DNA of 64,000 nucleotides from Hirsutella rhossiliensis (GCF_020360975.1 NW_025408682.1:1470501-1534500), one strand, 5' to 3'; positions 52,500 to 64,000 are shown, counted from the first letter of the stretch. Notes: generated by a model not told the origin, from the letters alone. Numbers and translations: made by a program.

Positions 52500-55400
52500 G
52501 CTCTACTTTATAATAAACGCTATTTTTATCTTTACTTATACTATTACGCTTATATTACCTATATTACTATAACTACCCCTTTTACTATACTTACTTTATA
52601 GTCTTAGCTTAAGCTACTATTAATAGTTTACTAGTCTATCGTTCTTATTTACTATTTTAAATAAGGCTTTAAACTTATTAAGGGCTATAGTTCCTATAAA
52701 CTTATATATAGGTTCCTATATAAGGTCGAGATACCCGCGCTACTTAATAAGGACCTCTTAGCGTTTCCCCCTACCGACCTTTTTCTAGCGCGCGGCCTAT
52801 ATCTCTTTAACCTTAAACTCGTCCTCTCCCTCTACCTTAATTATAAGCGGTTAAGCGTCTACTACTTTTTATCTAGGTAGCGGGTTAAAGGAGGCTCTAT
52901 AAAGGAGGTCTACGTTAATCTTATTATAGACCCCCGTTAAAAGACTATTAAGCTCTATAACCTATAAGCTAATAACCTTTTATACCGTAAACTTCGCGTA
53001 TAGCTAGTTAAGCTTTTTCTTTAGCCGTGCTAACCTATAGTTATAGAGGTCTAGCTATACCTTATCTCTTACTATAAACCTATCTACTAGGGCCCTAGTC
53101 TTATTAGCGTACTACTCTTAATCTTATACCGCGGTAGCTATCGTAGATTAGTAATAATCTATAGTCTCTTATAGCTTTTATATAAATATAAAGGCGCGGC
53201 CCTCTAGTAACGAATTACTATACTACTCCGCTACTACGTCTATAGTAAAAGGAACTAGTAAGGGTAGTTTAAAGCTATATATTATAAAGAAAGGGGCTAT
53301 CTTAATAGAAGTATATAGTTTACTATTTAATATAAGTTAGGCTATAGGGAGCTAATAGTCCTAGTCTACTTAGTTATAGGCTATAATAGCCTATAGGTAA
53401 GCCTACGCCTCTTAGTTAACCCTCTTAGGCCCTCCGTCGGTTTATAAGTAATATACCGTGCTAAGTAGCTACGTAATCTAAAGTAGCTAGTATAGGTACT
53501 ACTAAAAGCGGCTAGTTTAATTCGATCCCCTATTACTTATAATAAAAGCTAGCTAGCTATATAAGTAGGCTTAGTATTATAGGAAGCGCTTTATATAAGA
53601 CTTTATATTTATAGACGGTATCGGCTTTAATACTATAGACTTACTAAGTTAGTCCTTAATTACCTATATATAACGGTTGCCGCCCTCTATAAGTAGGAGG
53701 TCCGTTATAAAGTCTATCTATATATATATATAAAACTAGTTAGGTACTAAAAGCTACTTAAGTAGCCCCTTAAGCTATGCCCTTTAAATCTTAGTACGGC
53801 TATAGATATTATAGTTATAGAGGAAGCGGCGAATATAGTACTATAGGAGGGGCTAGTAGAAATCCCTTATAAGGCCTACTACTATACCCTACCTACCTAG
53901 GTAGCCTACGATACTAAAGTTATAGACGAGCTAGACTAGCTTCCCTTAGAGCTTATTCCGTTTATCTAGCTCCGGCGGTCTATCCTTCTCCCTAGCTTCT
54001 ATAATATACAGCGCGCCTAGCACCTATAGTCTCCCCCGCTAACGTAGGTGCCCTCGTAGGTCGATATAATAGTTAGCTACTTATACCTTTAGCTTTAGCT
54101 TTAAATTAAGGCATCGAGCGCCGGACTTAATAGCGCGGCGTACGCTCTCGTAAGTACGGTCTAGAGACGATATCCTATCTTATAAGCGCTAAAGGACCTT
54201 ATCTTAGAATACCCGCGCCGTACGCGCCCCTAGGCCGGTCTATCCCTCCTCGCTAGGCCGAGGTAAAGGTATAGGGAAAGGCTTATCCGTTAGCGCCGCG
54301 CCTTCCTCTACTAAGGAAGCTCCTATATAAGTCTATAGCGCTTCTTATAAGATAAGCTATAGATCCTAGGCCTCGATATCCGCTCCCGTTAGCTGGTCTT
54401 AATCCCTTTAAGAAAGCGTATCTAGGACTATAGAGTCCTACCTTAGCCGGTACTTAATCGAGAAGTTAAAGTATAAGAGATACTCTACCTAGTAAGCTTA
54501 CCGCTCTAAGAGGTACTAGTAAGTTATAAAATACTCGAGGTTCCTATAGTTTATAAGAACCTTAAAGCTCTTATAGCTTTAGAGCTCCGCTTACTATTAC
54601 TTAAGGTAGCTAATAATCGCTAGTATCTCCTTATTATAAATAGCGTAATTCCGCTCTACTAGGGTTAGCTTATAAGAGTAGAACGCTACTAGTTACTTCC
54701 GCTTATCTACCTCCTAAGAGAGCGTTCTTCTAAGTGCTTAGCCGCTATAGTCTACTTTAACTAACGTAGACCGGTTAAAGTCCTACTAAAGTAGTACTAG
54801 GGCTTAAGAGAATAGGTCCTTAAGCGTATAGAACGCTCCTTCTTATATAGGCCCTTAGTAAAAAGCGGTCCGCTTCTTAGTAATCTTATTTAAGGGTATT
54901 ATAATATAGGAGAAGCCCTTAATAAATATCCTATAATAGTTCGCGAACCTAAGGAAGCTCTATACGCTTATTTATATAGTTAGGGTAGCTTAGTCTTAAA
55001 TCGCCTAGATCTTTATAAGATCCGCCTATATACCTACGCCGGTATAGATAATAAAGCCTAGGTACTTAACCTTCTTAACCCTAAATTCGTACTTATCTAA
55101 GTTAAGGTAGAGCCTATAAAGTTAAAGGCGCTTTAGGACCTTCTATACTTTTTATATATAGTCTTAGTAAGAGCCGCTTATATAAATAAGGATATTATCT
55201 ATATATATAAAGGCGAACTTATTAAGGAAGTCCTAAAGTATATTATTAATATAATACTAAAAGGTAGTAGGCGCTCTTAAGAGGCTAAATAGCGTTATAA
55301 GCTACTTAAATAAGCTATAGCGTATATAGAACGCCGTCTTTTACTTATTACCCTTTAAGATCTATACCTTATAGAATGCCTATTTTATATCTAGCTTTAT

Positions 55401-57600
55401 AAACTACTTTACCTTTAAAAGGTTACGAAGTATATCTAAGATTAAGGGTAAGGGGTAGCGGTCCGGCCTTATAATTACGTTTAGAGCCCTATAGTCGTAA
55501 TAGAACTATATCCCGCCCCTTAGTTTATATATAAATAGGACTAGCGCTCTTACTTTAGAGCTACTTACTTAAATAAAACCCTTATTTAAGAGGTCCCTTA
55601 GTATCTTCTTTAGCACTAGTAGTTCCGCGTATAATATACTATATAGCGGTCTAAATAGTATAGGTAGTTCCTACCCCTTCTTATTAGTATAGAGTACAAT
55701 CTTATAGTCTACCCTTAGCTTATATAGGTTAAGCTTATTTACTTCCTAGGACTTAAATAGCGGTAAGAGGTCGTAAAAGCGCTCCGGTATCTACTACTAT
55801 AGCTTAGAGGGCGACTTTAGCTTCTTTGCTTAAAAGGCTTTATCGACGTCCGCTAGGCTAACTATATAGACCGCTACGTTAGCCGCTACCTAGCCTTCCT
55901 CCTACTTTAACCGTTATATAGTTCCTATAAAGATAGAGGTAAGGACTTCTTATATTAAGTATAAAGCTTATACGCTTAGTCCTATGCTTATAGAACCGTT
56001 ATTATAGTAGACCTACTATTATATAGGCCTAAACTATAGCTTCTTTTAGTATAGAACTAAGTATAACTCTATATATAATAACTAGGGTTTCCTAAGGATT
56101 AAGGGAAACTCTAGTTAAGGGATTATATAAGCTACGATAAGCTTATAGTAACCGTCGACCTTTATAGCTAGCTATATAATACCCTTAATTACTATACCCT
56201 CTATCGCGCCTAAGGCGCCCTTTACTTACCTTAAGGCGATCTTTTTTACCGGTACTTATATCTCTTATATAAGCGCCTCGTTAACTATAGCGTAGTACTA
56301 GTAGCCCTTATCTATAAGGGTAGCGATAGGTAAGGAGCTATTAACTATAACCTATATTAAAGTAAGCTCCTCTTCTATATAGGCGGATAATTCCTCCTTC
56401 TCCTTTACTAGTACTAGCAATTAAGGCTTTAGAGCCTATCTTTACTCTAGAGCTACTCTTTTTCCTCTAGGCCTAAAGGAGCGGAGTCCTCTTTATCGTC
56501 TAAAGTAAGGAGCGGTTCTATCTTCGCTACTTAAACTACTATAAGCCGCTTAGCTAAAAAGAAAGGGCATTTTAATATAAAGTATATAGACGTGCTATAA
56601 CGTAGGCAGCGGCCGTTAGCTTTCTTTTTCCCGATTTCCTTGCTCGTTACCTACTTCGCCCGCTACTTAAAGAGCGGGATAGTATAAGGGATATTTAAAG
56701 ACGACTTCCTACCGCGTTTAGCTCGGTCTATATAAGTAGCCGATATTAAAGTATCTCTATTAATATTAATAGTCGGCTATTCCTCTTATAGAGGGGCGGT
56801 AATCCTATTACCGCTATACTATATATACTTATAAAGCTTCTAGAAACATAGCGTCTACTTATAGCCTTATACTACCTTTATTAACCGGCTTACGTACTTA
56901 TTATAGTTAGTAGGTATAATTATAGGGATAAGTAGCTCTTATAAGGCTAGCGTAATTAAGTTCTATAACTATATAAGCTTTACGCTATCTTCCTATACTA
57001 TAGTTCCCGCTACTTATAAGAGCGTCTCTTTAAAGTTAGGGAGGAATTCGCTAAAGGTCTACTTATTCCTCTACTTAAGGGTCTATAGCCTATCCTATGC
57101 CTTCTCCTACTCCTATACGTTGCTAAACGTATATATAAGGTATTAAAAGAAGTCCTATAGGTCGCGTTTGCCTCTAGGGCCGCCCTTATCCTAGAATCTA
57201 GAGATCCGCTATATTTAGGGCTCTAGTAGCGTATAGAGGAGCGAATACTACGCTATATTACGATAGCCGTTTAGGCCCTATTTCTCGTTTATTATAAACT
57301 TCGTCTATAGCCGGCTAAGGAAGAAGTAAAAGGACTTAGGCTTACTATCCTAAGTCGGCTAAGGAAGCGGCTTCTATATTAGTAGTGCCGCCGCCGTAAC
57401 CGGTATTACTAAGGTTATAGGGGTTAACGCTAGTCTCGTAGATAGCTCCTTTAGTATAGCGAGAACCTTATTCTTCTCGCTAGCTATCGCGCTTCTAATC
57501 GCTTCTAAGATAGCTATAATACTTCCTATCCGCCTAAGGGGTAGCGGGGTGCTCCCTTAAGGAAGCGGTACCCTTTCTAAGGAGATATCTATTAAATCTA
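52500..57600 (-). pseudogene. Gypsy D gag-pol, RIP-degraded
   Basis: Right to left: gag (about 57,600-56,550), protease (about 56,400-55,900), RT (about 55,650-54,850; homologous to the E half), RNase H (about 54,800-54,400), integrase (about 54,150-52,850) and chromodomain (about 52,830-52,630; EFEVEEI-AARYRKVGRGKR and KGYLDL-EPIYKF). Chromodomain-bearing gypsy elements are chromoviruses. Stops of RIP type occur throughout. Confidence 0.82.
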
Positions 57601-57618
57601 TTAGTTAATAGCTTATAC

Positions 57619-57804
57619 TATTATAGAGTAAGTAGAGGCGTATATATAGGTGCCGTCTATAGGATAATATTAATAAGCTATATAGAGCTCTTCTATACGC
57701 GGCTAGCCTGCCCTTATACTTATAGGATCCGGCCCTTTATACGTAACTATATAGCTTAGGCCGCGGCCTAAGCCTATTACCTATAATAGTTAAAGACTCT
57801 TATA
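57619..57804 (-). repeat. 5' LTR of gypsy D
   Basis: 186 bp, starts TATTATAGAG on the plus strand; followed on the right by the last 15 bp of the copia A LTR. Confidence 0.85.
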
Positions 57805-57824
57805 ATACCGTTCCTTATAATTAT

Positions 57825-59865
57825 AATTATAGGGCTTTAAACGTAATTATAAGGCTAGACCGCTACCCCTTACCCTTAATCTTAAATATACTTTATAACC
57901 TCTTAAAGGTAAAGTAGTTTATAAAGCTAAATATAAAATAAGCGTTCTATAAAGTATAGATCTTAAAGGGTAATAAGTAAAAGATAGCGTTCTATATATA
58001 CTATAGCTTATTTAAGTAGCTTATAACGCCCTTTAGCCTCTTAAGAGCGCTTACTACCTTTTAGTATTATATTAATAATATACTTTAAGACTTCCTTAAT
58101 AAGTTCGCCTCTATATATATAGATAATATCTTTATTTATATAAGTAGCTCTTATAAAGACTATATATAAAAAGTATAGAGGGTCTTAAAGCGCTTTTAAC
58201 TTTATAGGCTTTACCTTAACCTAGATAAATACGAATTTAAGGTTAAGAAGGTTAAGTACCTAGGCTTTATTATCTATATAAGCGTAAGTATATAAGCGGA
58301 TCTTATAAAGATCTAAGCGATCTAAGACTAAGCGGCCTTAACTATATAGATAAGTATATAAAGCTTCCTTAAGTTTATAAACTATTATAGGATATTTATT
58401 AAGAGCTTCTTTTATATTATAATACCCTTAAACGAGATTACTAAGAAGTAGACCGCTTTTTATTAAGGGCCTATATAGGAAGGAGCGTTCTATACGCTTA
58501 AGGACCTATTCTTATAAGCCCTAGTACTACTTTAGTAGGACTTCGACCGGTCTATATTAGTTAAAGTAGACTATAGTAGCTAGGTACTTAAAAGAACGCT
58601 CTCTTAAGAGGTAGATAGGTAAAAGTAACTAATAGCATTCTACTCTTATAAGCTAACCTTAGTAAAGTAGAATTATACTATTTATAATAAAGAGATACTA
58701 GCGATTATTAGCTACCTTAAGTAATAGTAAGCGGAGCTTTAAAGCTATAAGAGCTTTAAGGTTCTTATAGACTATAGAAACCTTAAGTACTTTATAACCT
58801 ATTAATACCTCTTAGAGCGGTAAGCCCGCTAAGTAGAGTATCTCTTATACTTTAATTTCTTAATTAAGTACCGCTTTAAGTAAGACTTTATAGTCTTAAA
58901 CGTACTTTCTTAAAGGGATTAAGACTAGCTAATAAGAGCGGATATTAAGGCCTAGGATCTATAGCTTATCTTATAAGAAGCGCTATAAACTTATATAGGA
59001 GCTTCCTTAGTAAAGGAAGGCGCGGTATTAATAGATAAGCTTTCCCTTATACCTTTACTACTAAATAAGCTTCCCCCTACGCCTTTACCTTAGTCTAGTA
59101 AGGAAGGATAAACCGGCCTAAGGGCGCGCGCGGCGAGAGTATTCTAAGATAAGGCCCTTTAACGCTTATAGGATAAGATAGTAGCTTTAAACTATACCTA
59201 TAAGAGCGTACGCCGCGCTATAGAGTCTAGCGCTTAATACTTAGATCTAAAGCTAAAGCTAAAGATATAGGTAGCCGACTACTATATTAACCTATAAGGG
59301 CATCTACGTTAGTAAGGGAGACTATAGGTACTAAGCGTACTATATACTATAAAAGCTAAGGAGAAGGATAGACCGCTAGAGCTAGATAAATAAAATAAGC
59401 TTTAAGGGAAGCTAGTCTAGCTTATTTATAACTTTAGTATTATAGGTTACCTAGGTAGGTAGGGTATAGTAATAGGCCTTATAAGGGACTTTTACTAGCC
59501 CTTCCTATAATACTATATTCGTTGCTTCCTTTATAACTATAATATTTATAGCTATATAAAGATTTAAAGAGTATAGCTTAAAGGGCTACTTAAATAGCTT
59601 TTAGTACTAAACTAGTTTTATATATATATATAGATAGACTTTATAATAGACCTCCTACTTATAAAAGGTAGTAACTACTATATATAGGTAATTAAGGACT
59701 AACTTAGTAAATTAGTAGTACTAGAGCTAATACTATCTATAGATATAAAAGCTTATATAAAGCGCTTTCTTTAATACTAAGCCCGCTTATATAGCTAGCC
59801 GGCTTTTATTATAAGCGATAGAGGGTTAAACTAAACTAGCTGCTTTTAGTAGTACTTATACCGCC
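57825..59865 (+). pseudogene. Gypsy C/E RT-RNase H-integrase half
   Basis: Continuation of the element whose 5' half is at 34,155-37,669. RT from NYRALNVI (57,825), AFYIYYSLFK, IYIDNIFIYIS near 58,120 where YIDD is expected, DKYEFKVKKVKYLGF (about 58,210-58,270), RNase H (about 58,500-58,900; FYSYKL, NYTIYNKEILAII) and integrase up to a deletion junction near 59,865. It is an inverted copy of about 53,497-55,505 in gypsy D. Confidence 0.8.
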
Positions 59866-60175
59866 TTATATACCCCTTAGTAAAGGAGGCTACTTAAGGC
59901 TAAGGGGATAAGTAACCTAAGGCTTACGTAGGTCTAGGCCGGCCGCTAGCTACTTAGGGGTGTATATAATAAGTTATACCCTTATTTAAATAGCTAGCTA
60001 GCCGATAAATATAGAGCTAGGTTCTAGCTACCTAGGCTAATAGGCGTAGGGATAATAGGACTAGTAGGGCTAGTACGATTAACGGGAAAGGGTAGGGTAG
60101 AGCTAGTAGTATAGGCCTAATAGTATAGAAGCTATTAATAAGGCAGCGCCGCGCTATACTTAAGAGAGAGTATTA
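59866..60175 (+). other. 3' leader remnant of gypsy C/E
   Basis: Inverted copy of 51,020-51,333 of gypsy D (the segment between antisense frame and 3' LTR). It retains the former TATA-like stretch but not the antisense frame. Confidence 0.7.
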
Positions 60176-60363
60176 TATAAGAGTCTTTAACTATTATAGG
60201 TTATAGGCTTAGGCTATAGCCTAAGCTATATAGTTATATATAGAAGGCCGGATCCTATATATATATATATATAAGCTAGCCGCGTATAAAAGAGCTCTAT
60301 ATAGCTTATTAATATTATTTTATAGACGGTACCTATATATATACCTTTGCTTACTTTATAATA
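60176..60363 (+). repeat. 3' LTR of gypsy C/E
   Basis: 188 bp; followed directly by the right copy of the GGTAG target duplication. Confidence 0.85.
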
Positions 60364-60368
60364 GGTAG

Positions 60369-60484
60369 TAAGGGATAGGACTTTAGCTAGTTAATATAGT
60401 AAAGCTATTAATAAGCTACTTTATCTTACTTACGCCGTTAACGCTATTACTACTAAAGAAAAAGAAGAATTTAAGCTTAATAGA
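60369..60484. other. Right flank of gypsy C/E
   Basis: Should be the continuation of the relic interrupted at 33,963. Too degraded and short to identify. Confidence 0.4.
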
Positions 60485-60495
60485 TAATAGCAATA

Positions 60496-61266
60496 TACCC
60501 TTATAGTATAATAGTTATATACCTAGGAAGTTTACTAGCTATAACGCTAAAGTTAGTTTAAATCTAGCTAAGGGCACGATTAACTTTTAGTTAGACTAGT
60601 AAACTATACTAACCTACTTATTAATTAGCTAATTAGCGCTTTTAGAAGCGCTTATAAATATACTAGTAGTCTAGCCCTACTATAAGTAGGCCGGACTAGA
60701 CCTCGCTTACCTAGACCTAGCGATAAATTTATTAGGACCTCCCCTTAACCTTAGTCCGGGCCCCTTAACTAGGAAAATAAAAACCTAGGGCTAATACTAG
60801 TAACTTAATAAGTATAGCGTAAAGCTAGTACGATAACCTAACTACTAGCCTAGCTAAAGGCCGGTATTAATAAAAATTAGCCCGCTAAGCTTTATAGCGG
60901 AAAAATAAAGTAGAGCCTAAGAAGATATTATTATAAGATAAGGTTAAGGATAATTATATAATTAACTATTAACTAAAAACGCTCGTACTACTAATTAACG
61001 CTATATACCCCGCGTATATAAAGGAGTTACTTTCTAAGGTTACTTTATAGTAGGGCTAAGGCGATTCCGACTAACTAAAAATAATACCTATAATAGCTAG
61101 CGTAAGATTCTTATATATTATAACCGCGACCTAGTATAAGGGCAGACTAGCTATAAAAGAGGGGAGGGTTTTCCTTTAAGCACTTTAGGTTTTCCCTCCT
61201 ATTTAACGCCGAAGTTCTAGATACCTTTAGATAGGTTACTAGTATAATCTTAATTAATTAATTAAT
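60496..61266 (+). mobile_element. tRNA-headed SINE-like repeat, copy 2 (RIP-mutated)
   Basis: Homologous to 41,048-41,831 over its full length, but with numerous C-to-T and G-to-A changes: the box B equivalent reads AGTTTAAATCT. The 3' tail is (TTAA)n instead of (AAT)n. The flanks TAATAGCAATA (60,485-60,495) and TAATAGTAATA (61,267-61,277) match at 10 of 11 positions, the difference being a C/T, so a mutated target duplication is likely. Confidence 0.8.
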
Positions 61267-61277
61267 TAATAGTAATA

Positions 61278-62541
61278 CCCTTAAAATACTAAGATAATTA
61301 TAAGAAGTCTATAAGCTTATTAAGGGCTTAAAAATCGTAGTTAAGTTAACTATATAATTTATATACTTTTTAGTAAAGTTAGCTATAGCCTTAATTATTA
61401 AAATATATAGCTTATAACGGTATAGCTATATATATAATAGCTTAAGTATTAATTATATTATCTATAGCCTTAAAAGTAATAAAAAATTACTTAAGATCTA
61501 AAGAGCTAGTTTATATAGATTAAATAAGTTATTAAGATAAGGAAATAGCTTAAACGTACCCTTAAGCTATCTACTATTATAATAGCTAATTAAAAGGTAG
61601 ATTTTAAAGCTTTATATAGAAGCTAGTAACTAGAATAATAGGAAAATACTATAATTAAGTATTATAATATAAAAACGCGGCTTTAATTACTATTAAAATA
61701 TACTATCTTAGTTATATAAAATATACTCTTAAGTAAATATACTACTAAGTAAGTAAGCTAACTTATCTTAACTAACCCTTTTTAATAAAAGGTATTATAT
61801 AAGCTATAGCTTAAGTTAGTATATATTATATACTAGTCCCTTAATATAGGGCTAGTACTTTAACTTAGCTATCTACTTAGATTTAGTATAGGTTTAATAG
61901 GTAACTAAATAGACTAGCTACTATATATAATTAAAGGTATTATATAAACTAGCTATTATATATTATTACGTATATTAAATATCGACTAGCTACTAGTCTT
62001 ATAAGTTAAAGTAAGAGTAGTAATAACTATTTATATTCTTCTTTACCTACCTAAGATTTAATAGGTTCTTTATCGTTTATATATACTATAGCGAGTATAA
62101 GACCTTACTTAGGGCTTTAACTAAGTAATATCTTAACCTTATAATCGTATAATAGTAGTATAGTATATTAATAGTATTTCTTAGTATTTTCCCTAGGTAA
62201 GTATAAGTATTTCTTTATAATTTCCTTACTATAATCTTATAGTTACTTTTTAAGGAAATATTAGTATAATCCTTAATAAGCTAGTATTACTTAGGAAATC
62301 AAAGTATATTCCTTATATAATATATTTATAAAGGAAATCTCTATAAAGTATCTATATAATCCGCTTAGTTATTATTTCTAGGATTTCTAGGTAATTTCCT
62401 AGAGTTTACTTAGTAGCTTTTAAGTTCCTTTTTTATAGGGAGCTTTAAGGAGTTAATAGTAACTTCTTTAAAGGAAGTAGATATTATTATAGGTACCTAG
62501 ATTATTAACTATAAGGTATCCTATAATAAATACTTAGGGCG
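61278..62541. other. Degraded AT-rich DNA, nothing recognised
   Basis: No readable domain, LTR or tandem repeat was found; composition is as in the rest of the RIP block. Confidence 0.4.
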
Positions 62542-63489
62542 TATTATAGAGTAGGTAAAGGTATAGGCTTAAGTATAGTTTATTAAAAGAAGGTTAATAA
62601 TCTATAAAAGGGAAAAGGAAGAAAAGTATAGGCCTAGCCTATATAAGTATAAAGGCTACTTATATATAGACTTAGCCTAGACCTTAGTCTAGGCCTATAT
62701 AAGGTAAAAGCCTTTATAAGGTAAAAGAATTAACTAATATTTTTATTAGTCTCTTATAGTATTTAAGTATAAGTTATACTAATAAGGAATTATAGTAAAG
62801 TTATATAGATTTCTAAGGTTAGTATTAAGGAAAACTTATATTTTATTTAGAATATAACTTAGTATAACTAATACTAAGGGCGTAAGGTAGCTAAGCTAAG
62901 AGAAAAATACTATTAAAACTAAGGGCGCTAAGTAGCTAAACTAAGGTAATAAATAAAGTAAGGCTAGGGGTATAGTATAGATAAGCTAGGAGAAAACTAA
63001 ATAAAGCTAAGGGCGCTTAATAGCTAAGCTAGTAAAAAATAAATAGGACTAGGGATATAATAAGGCTAAACTAGTAACCGACTATCTTACGCTATAGGGG
63101 TAAAAGTAAGGTTAAGAATCTCCTCCTTAGCTTCCTCTTTTATTAGTTCCTTAAAGCTTAGTAGCTTATTATTTAAAGTATCCTATATATTAGAGGCTTT
63201 ATAAATAGGTATATTATAAGCGTTATTTAAGGCTAGTTTTACTAAGAGTATTATAGCTAGTTTATTATAAAAAGCTAGAATTTAGTTTTAGATTATTATT
63301 ACTAGTACCTATTATTATAGAGTAGGTAAAGGTATAGGCTTAAGTATAGTCTATTAAAAGAAGGTTAATAATTTATAAAGGGGAAAAGAAAGAAAAGTAT
63401 AAGTATAGCCTATATAGGTATAGAGGCCGCTTATATATAGACTTAGCTTAGACCTTAGTCTAGGCCTATATAAGGTAAAAGCCTTTATA
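62542..63489 (-). mobile_element. TRIM-like LTR pair
   Basis: Two direct repeats of about 178 bp (62,542-62,719 and 63,313-63,489) enclose only 593 bp without coding trace. They begin TATTATAGAGTAGGTAAAGG, resembling the end of the gypsy C/D LTR, so the family is related to it. The interior contains three imperfect copies of a CTAAGGGCG…TAGCTAA motif (about 62,870-63,030). It could be a non-autonomous terminal-repeat retrotransposon in miniature or two nearby solo LTRs. No target duplication is clear. Confidence 0.6.
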
Positions 63490-64000
63490 TTATACCCTTA
63501 CCTAGCTTTTAAAGAATCGCGACTTTAAATAATACTTAATACTACGCTTAAGGGGATAAAACCCTTACGCGGACTATATACGCTTAGTCGCGGAAAAAAC
63601 ATTAATAAATAATATATAATACCCTTTTAAGCGAGCTTCTTAAATAAACTATATTATTAGTAAGGGCCGTGCCCTAAGAGTAGGGCTTTAGTATTTATAG
63701 CTAAGGAGTAAAGGTATATAAAATAGTATATAGCTAGCTTTAATAAGCTTATAATATCCTACTATCTTTATATTAGTATATAGTAGTAGCTCTTAGTACT
63801 ATAATATAAAGGATAGTACTTTAGTATATAAAGCTTTACTCCCTCTTATATAAGGCTATATAAGCACTCCTTTTTACTATAGTTATATTATATTAGTAGC
63901 CTTTTTATATCTTAGCTACTTTTTTAGTCGCTATAAGTATATATCCTATTTATATAGTAGCTACTACTATATATAAGGGAACGCTAATAAAGCTTATAAA
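63490..64000. other. Degraded AT-rich DNA to window end
   Basis: No gene, LTR or tandem array recognised. Confidence 0.4.

Larger units (their letters stand above)
50827..57804 (-). mobile_element. Ty3/gypsy element D
   Basis: 7.0 kb, LTRs of 186 bp at 50,827-51,012 and 57,619-57,804, same family as C/E. It is inserted in the right LTR of copia A; the flanks ACACT (50,822-50,826) and ATACC (57,805-57,809) both derive by one C-to-T change from ACACC, which is also what the other copia A LTR reads. It is oriented opposite to C/E, which creates a long inverted repeat. Unlike C/E it keeps the integrase end, the chromodomain and a CpG-rich extra segment before the 3' LTR. Confidence 0.85.
37675..57819 (-). 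mobile_element. Ty1/copia element A with nested insertions
   Basis: Inserted in the RT of gypsy C/E with target duplication ATTAT (37,670-37,674 and 57,820-57,824). LTRs: left 37,675-38,253; right 50,259-50,826, finished by 57,805-57,819 after gypsy D. On the minus strand, a primer-binding site next to the right LTR (50,244-50,258, GGTTATAAGCCCGGC) would pair with the initiator-tRNA anticodon region, as in copia's half-tRNA priming, and a polypurine tract (AAGGGAGGC) abuts the left LTR. Net length without insertions is about 6.1 kb. It contains the SINE-like repeat, copia B and gypsy D. Confidence 0.85.
33969..60363 (+). mobile_element. Ty3/gypsy element C/E with nested insertions
   Basis: 5' LTR at 33,969-34,154, 3' LTR at 60,176-60,363, flanked by a perfect 5-bp target duplication GGTAG (33,964-33,968 and 60,364-60,368). 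The left half (34,155-37,669) holds gag and protease and stops inside RT; the right half (57,825-59,865) resumes RT at the next codon (…F-Y-Y / N-Y-R-A-L-N…), then RNase H and part of integrase. Everything between (37,675-57,819) is inserted. Compared with sister element D it lacks about 2.1 kb (integrase end, chromodomain and the antisense segment), a deletion joining at about 59,866. Heavily mutated by RIP. Confidence 0.87.
27295..64000. other. RIP-degraded AT-rich compartment
   Basis: From about 27,295 the sequence becomes AT-rich, dominated by TA dinucleotides, with CpA and TpG almost absent even in stretches that keep many CpG sites (for example 51,600-52,400). Former Trp/Gln/Arg codons appear as stops in every recognisable retroelement gene, and no long ORF exists. 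This is the signature of fungal repeat-induced point mutation (C to T at CpA on both strands). Confidence 0.93.

Noticed and set aside
62542..63489. Full-length LTR retrotransposon
   Set aside because: The interior is only 593 bp and shows no gag or pol trace.

Overview
The window looks like a piece of a filamentous ascomycete (Pezizomycotina) genome of the 'two-speed', transposon-rich kind. Evidence: short GT-AG introns of 42-85 bp with CTNAC-like branch sites, fungal-type proteins, Tad-type LINE, Fot/pogo, hAT and Mutator-like elements, chromovirus and copia retrotransposons, and a very strong RIP (repeat-induced point mutation) footprint. No bacterial operons, CRISPR array, rRNA or convincing functional tRNA gene was seen. 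ATG starts were chosen throughout, because GTG/TTG starts are not expected in this organism.

Region 1 (1-27,290) has normal GC content and is not mutated in bulk. It holds a few possible host genes: a Lys-rich protein with a His...NCQD motif (2,027-2,701), an aminoglycoside-phosphotransferase-like kinase (2,897-4,076), an unknown three-exon gene (11,971-13,060), a C2H2-like fragment (23,588-23,938) and a SANT/Myb-domain gene (24,220-25,865). Between them lies a patchwork of mobile elements. Three closely similar copies of a Tad-like LINE derivative keep ORF1 (gag-like, three zinc knuckles) but have lost endonuclease/RT. Three different Fot/pogo transposase relics are present, one split by a 674-bp hAT-type MITE with an 8-bp TSD. 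A hAT element is broken by a 152-bp solo LTR and cut off by a 2.8-kb Mutator-like element with perfect 101-bp TIRs. A MITE, a foldback-like element with a minisatellite core and a PIF1-helicase relic with four Trp-to-TAG lesions complete the region.

Region 2 (about 27,295-64,000) is AT-rich, RIP-degraded DNA almost without CpA/TpG and without long ORFs. It can be read as a nested stack. Gypsy element C/E (33,969-60,363, TSD GGTAG) was entered by two solo LTRs in gag and by copia element A in its RT (37,675-57,819, TSD ATTAT). Copia A was in turn entered by a tRNA-headed SINE-like repeat (TSD of 12 bp), by copia B (43,551-49,834, TSD TTTTA) and, inside its right LTR, by gypsy D (50,827-57,804), a sister of C/E. 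Gypsy D carries an extra CpG-rich decayed reading frame in antisense between pol and its 3' LTR. A separate older gypsy relic (27,300-31,200), an unidentified relic (31,200-33,963) and a TRIM-like LTR pair (62,542-63,489) flank the stack.

Most informative observations: the mobilised ORF1-only LINE family, the long tRNA-headed repeat with microsatellite tail and TSDs (one copy much less mutated than the other), the nest order fixed by TSDs, and the antisense gene-like segment inside gypsy D.
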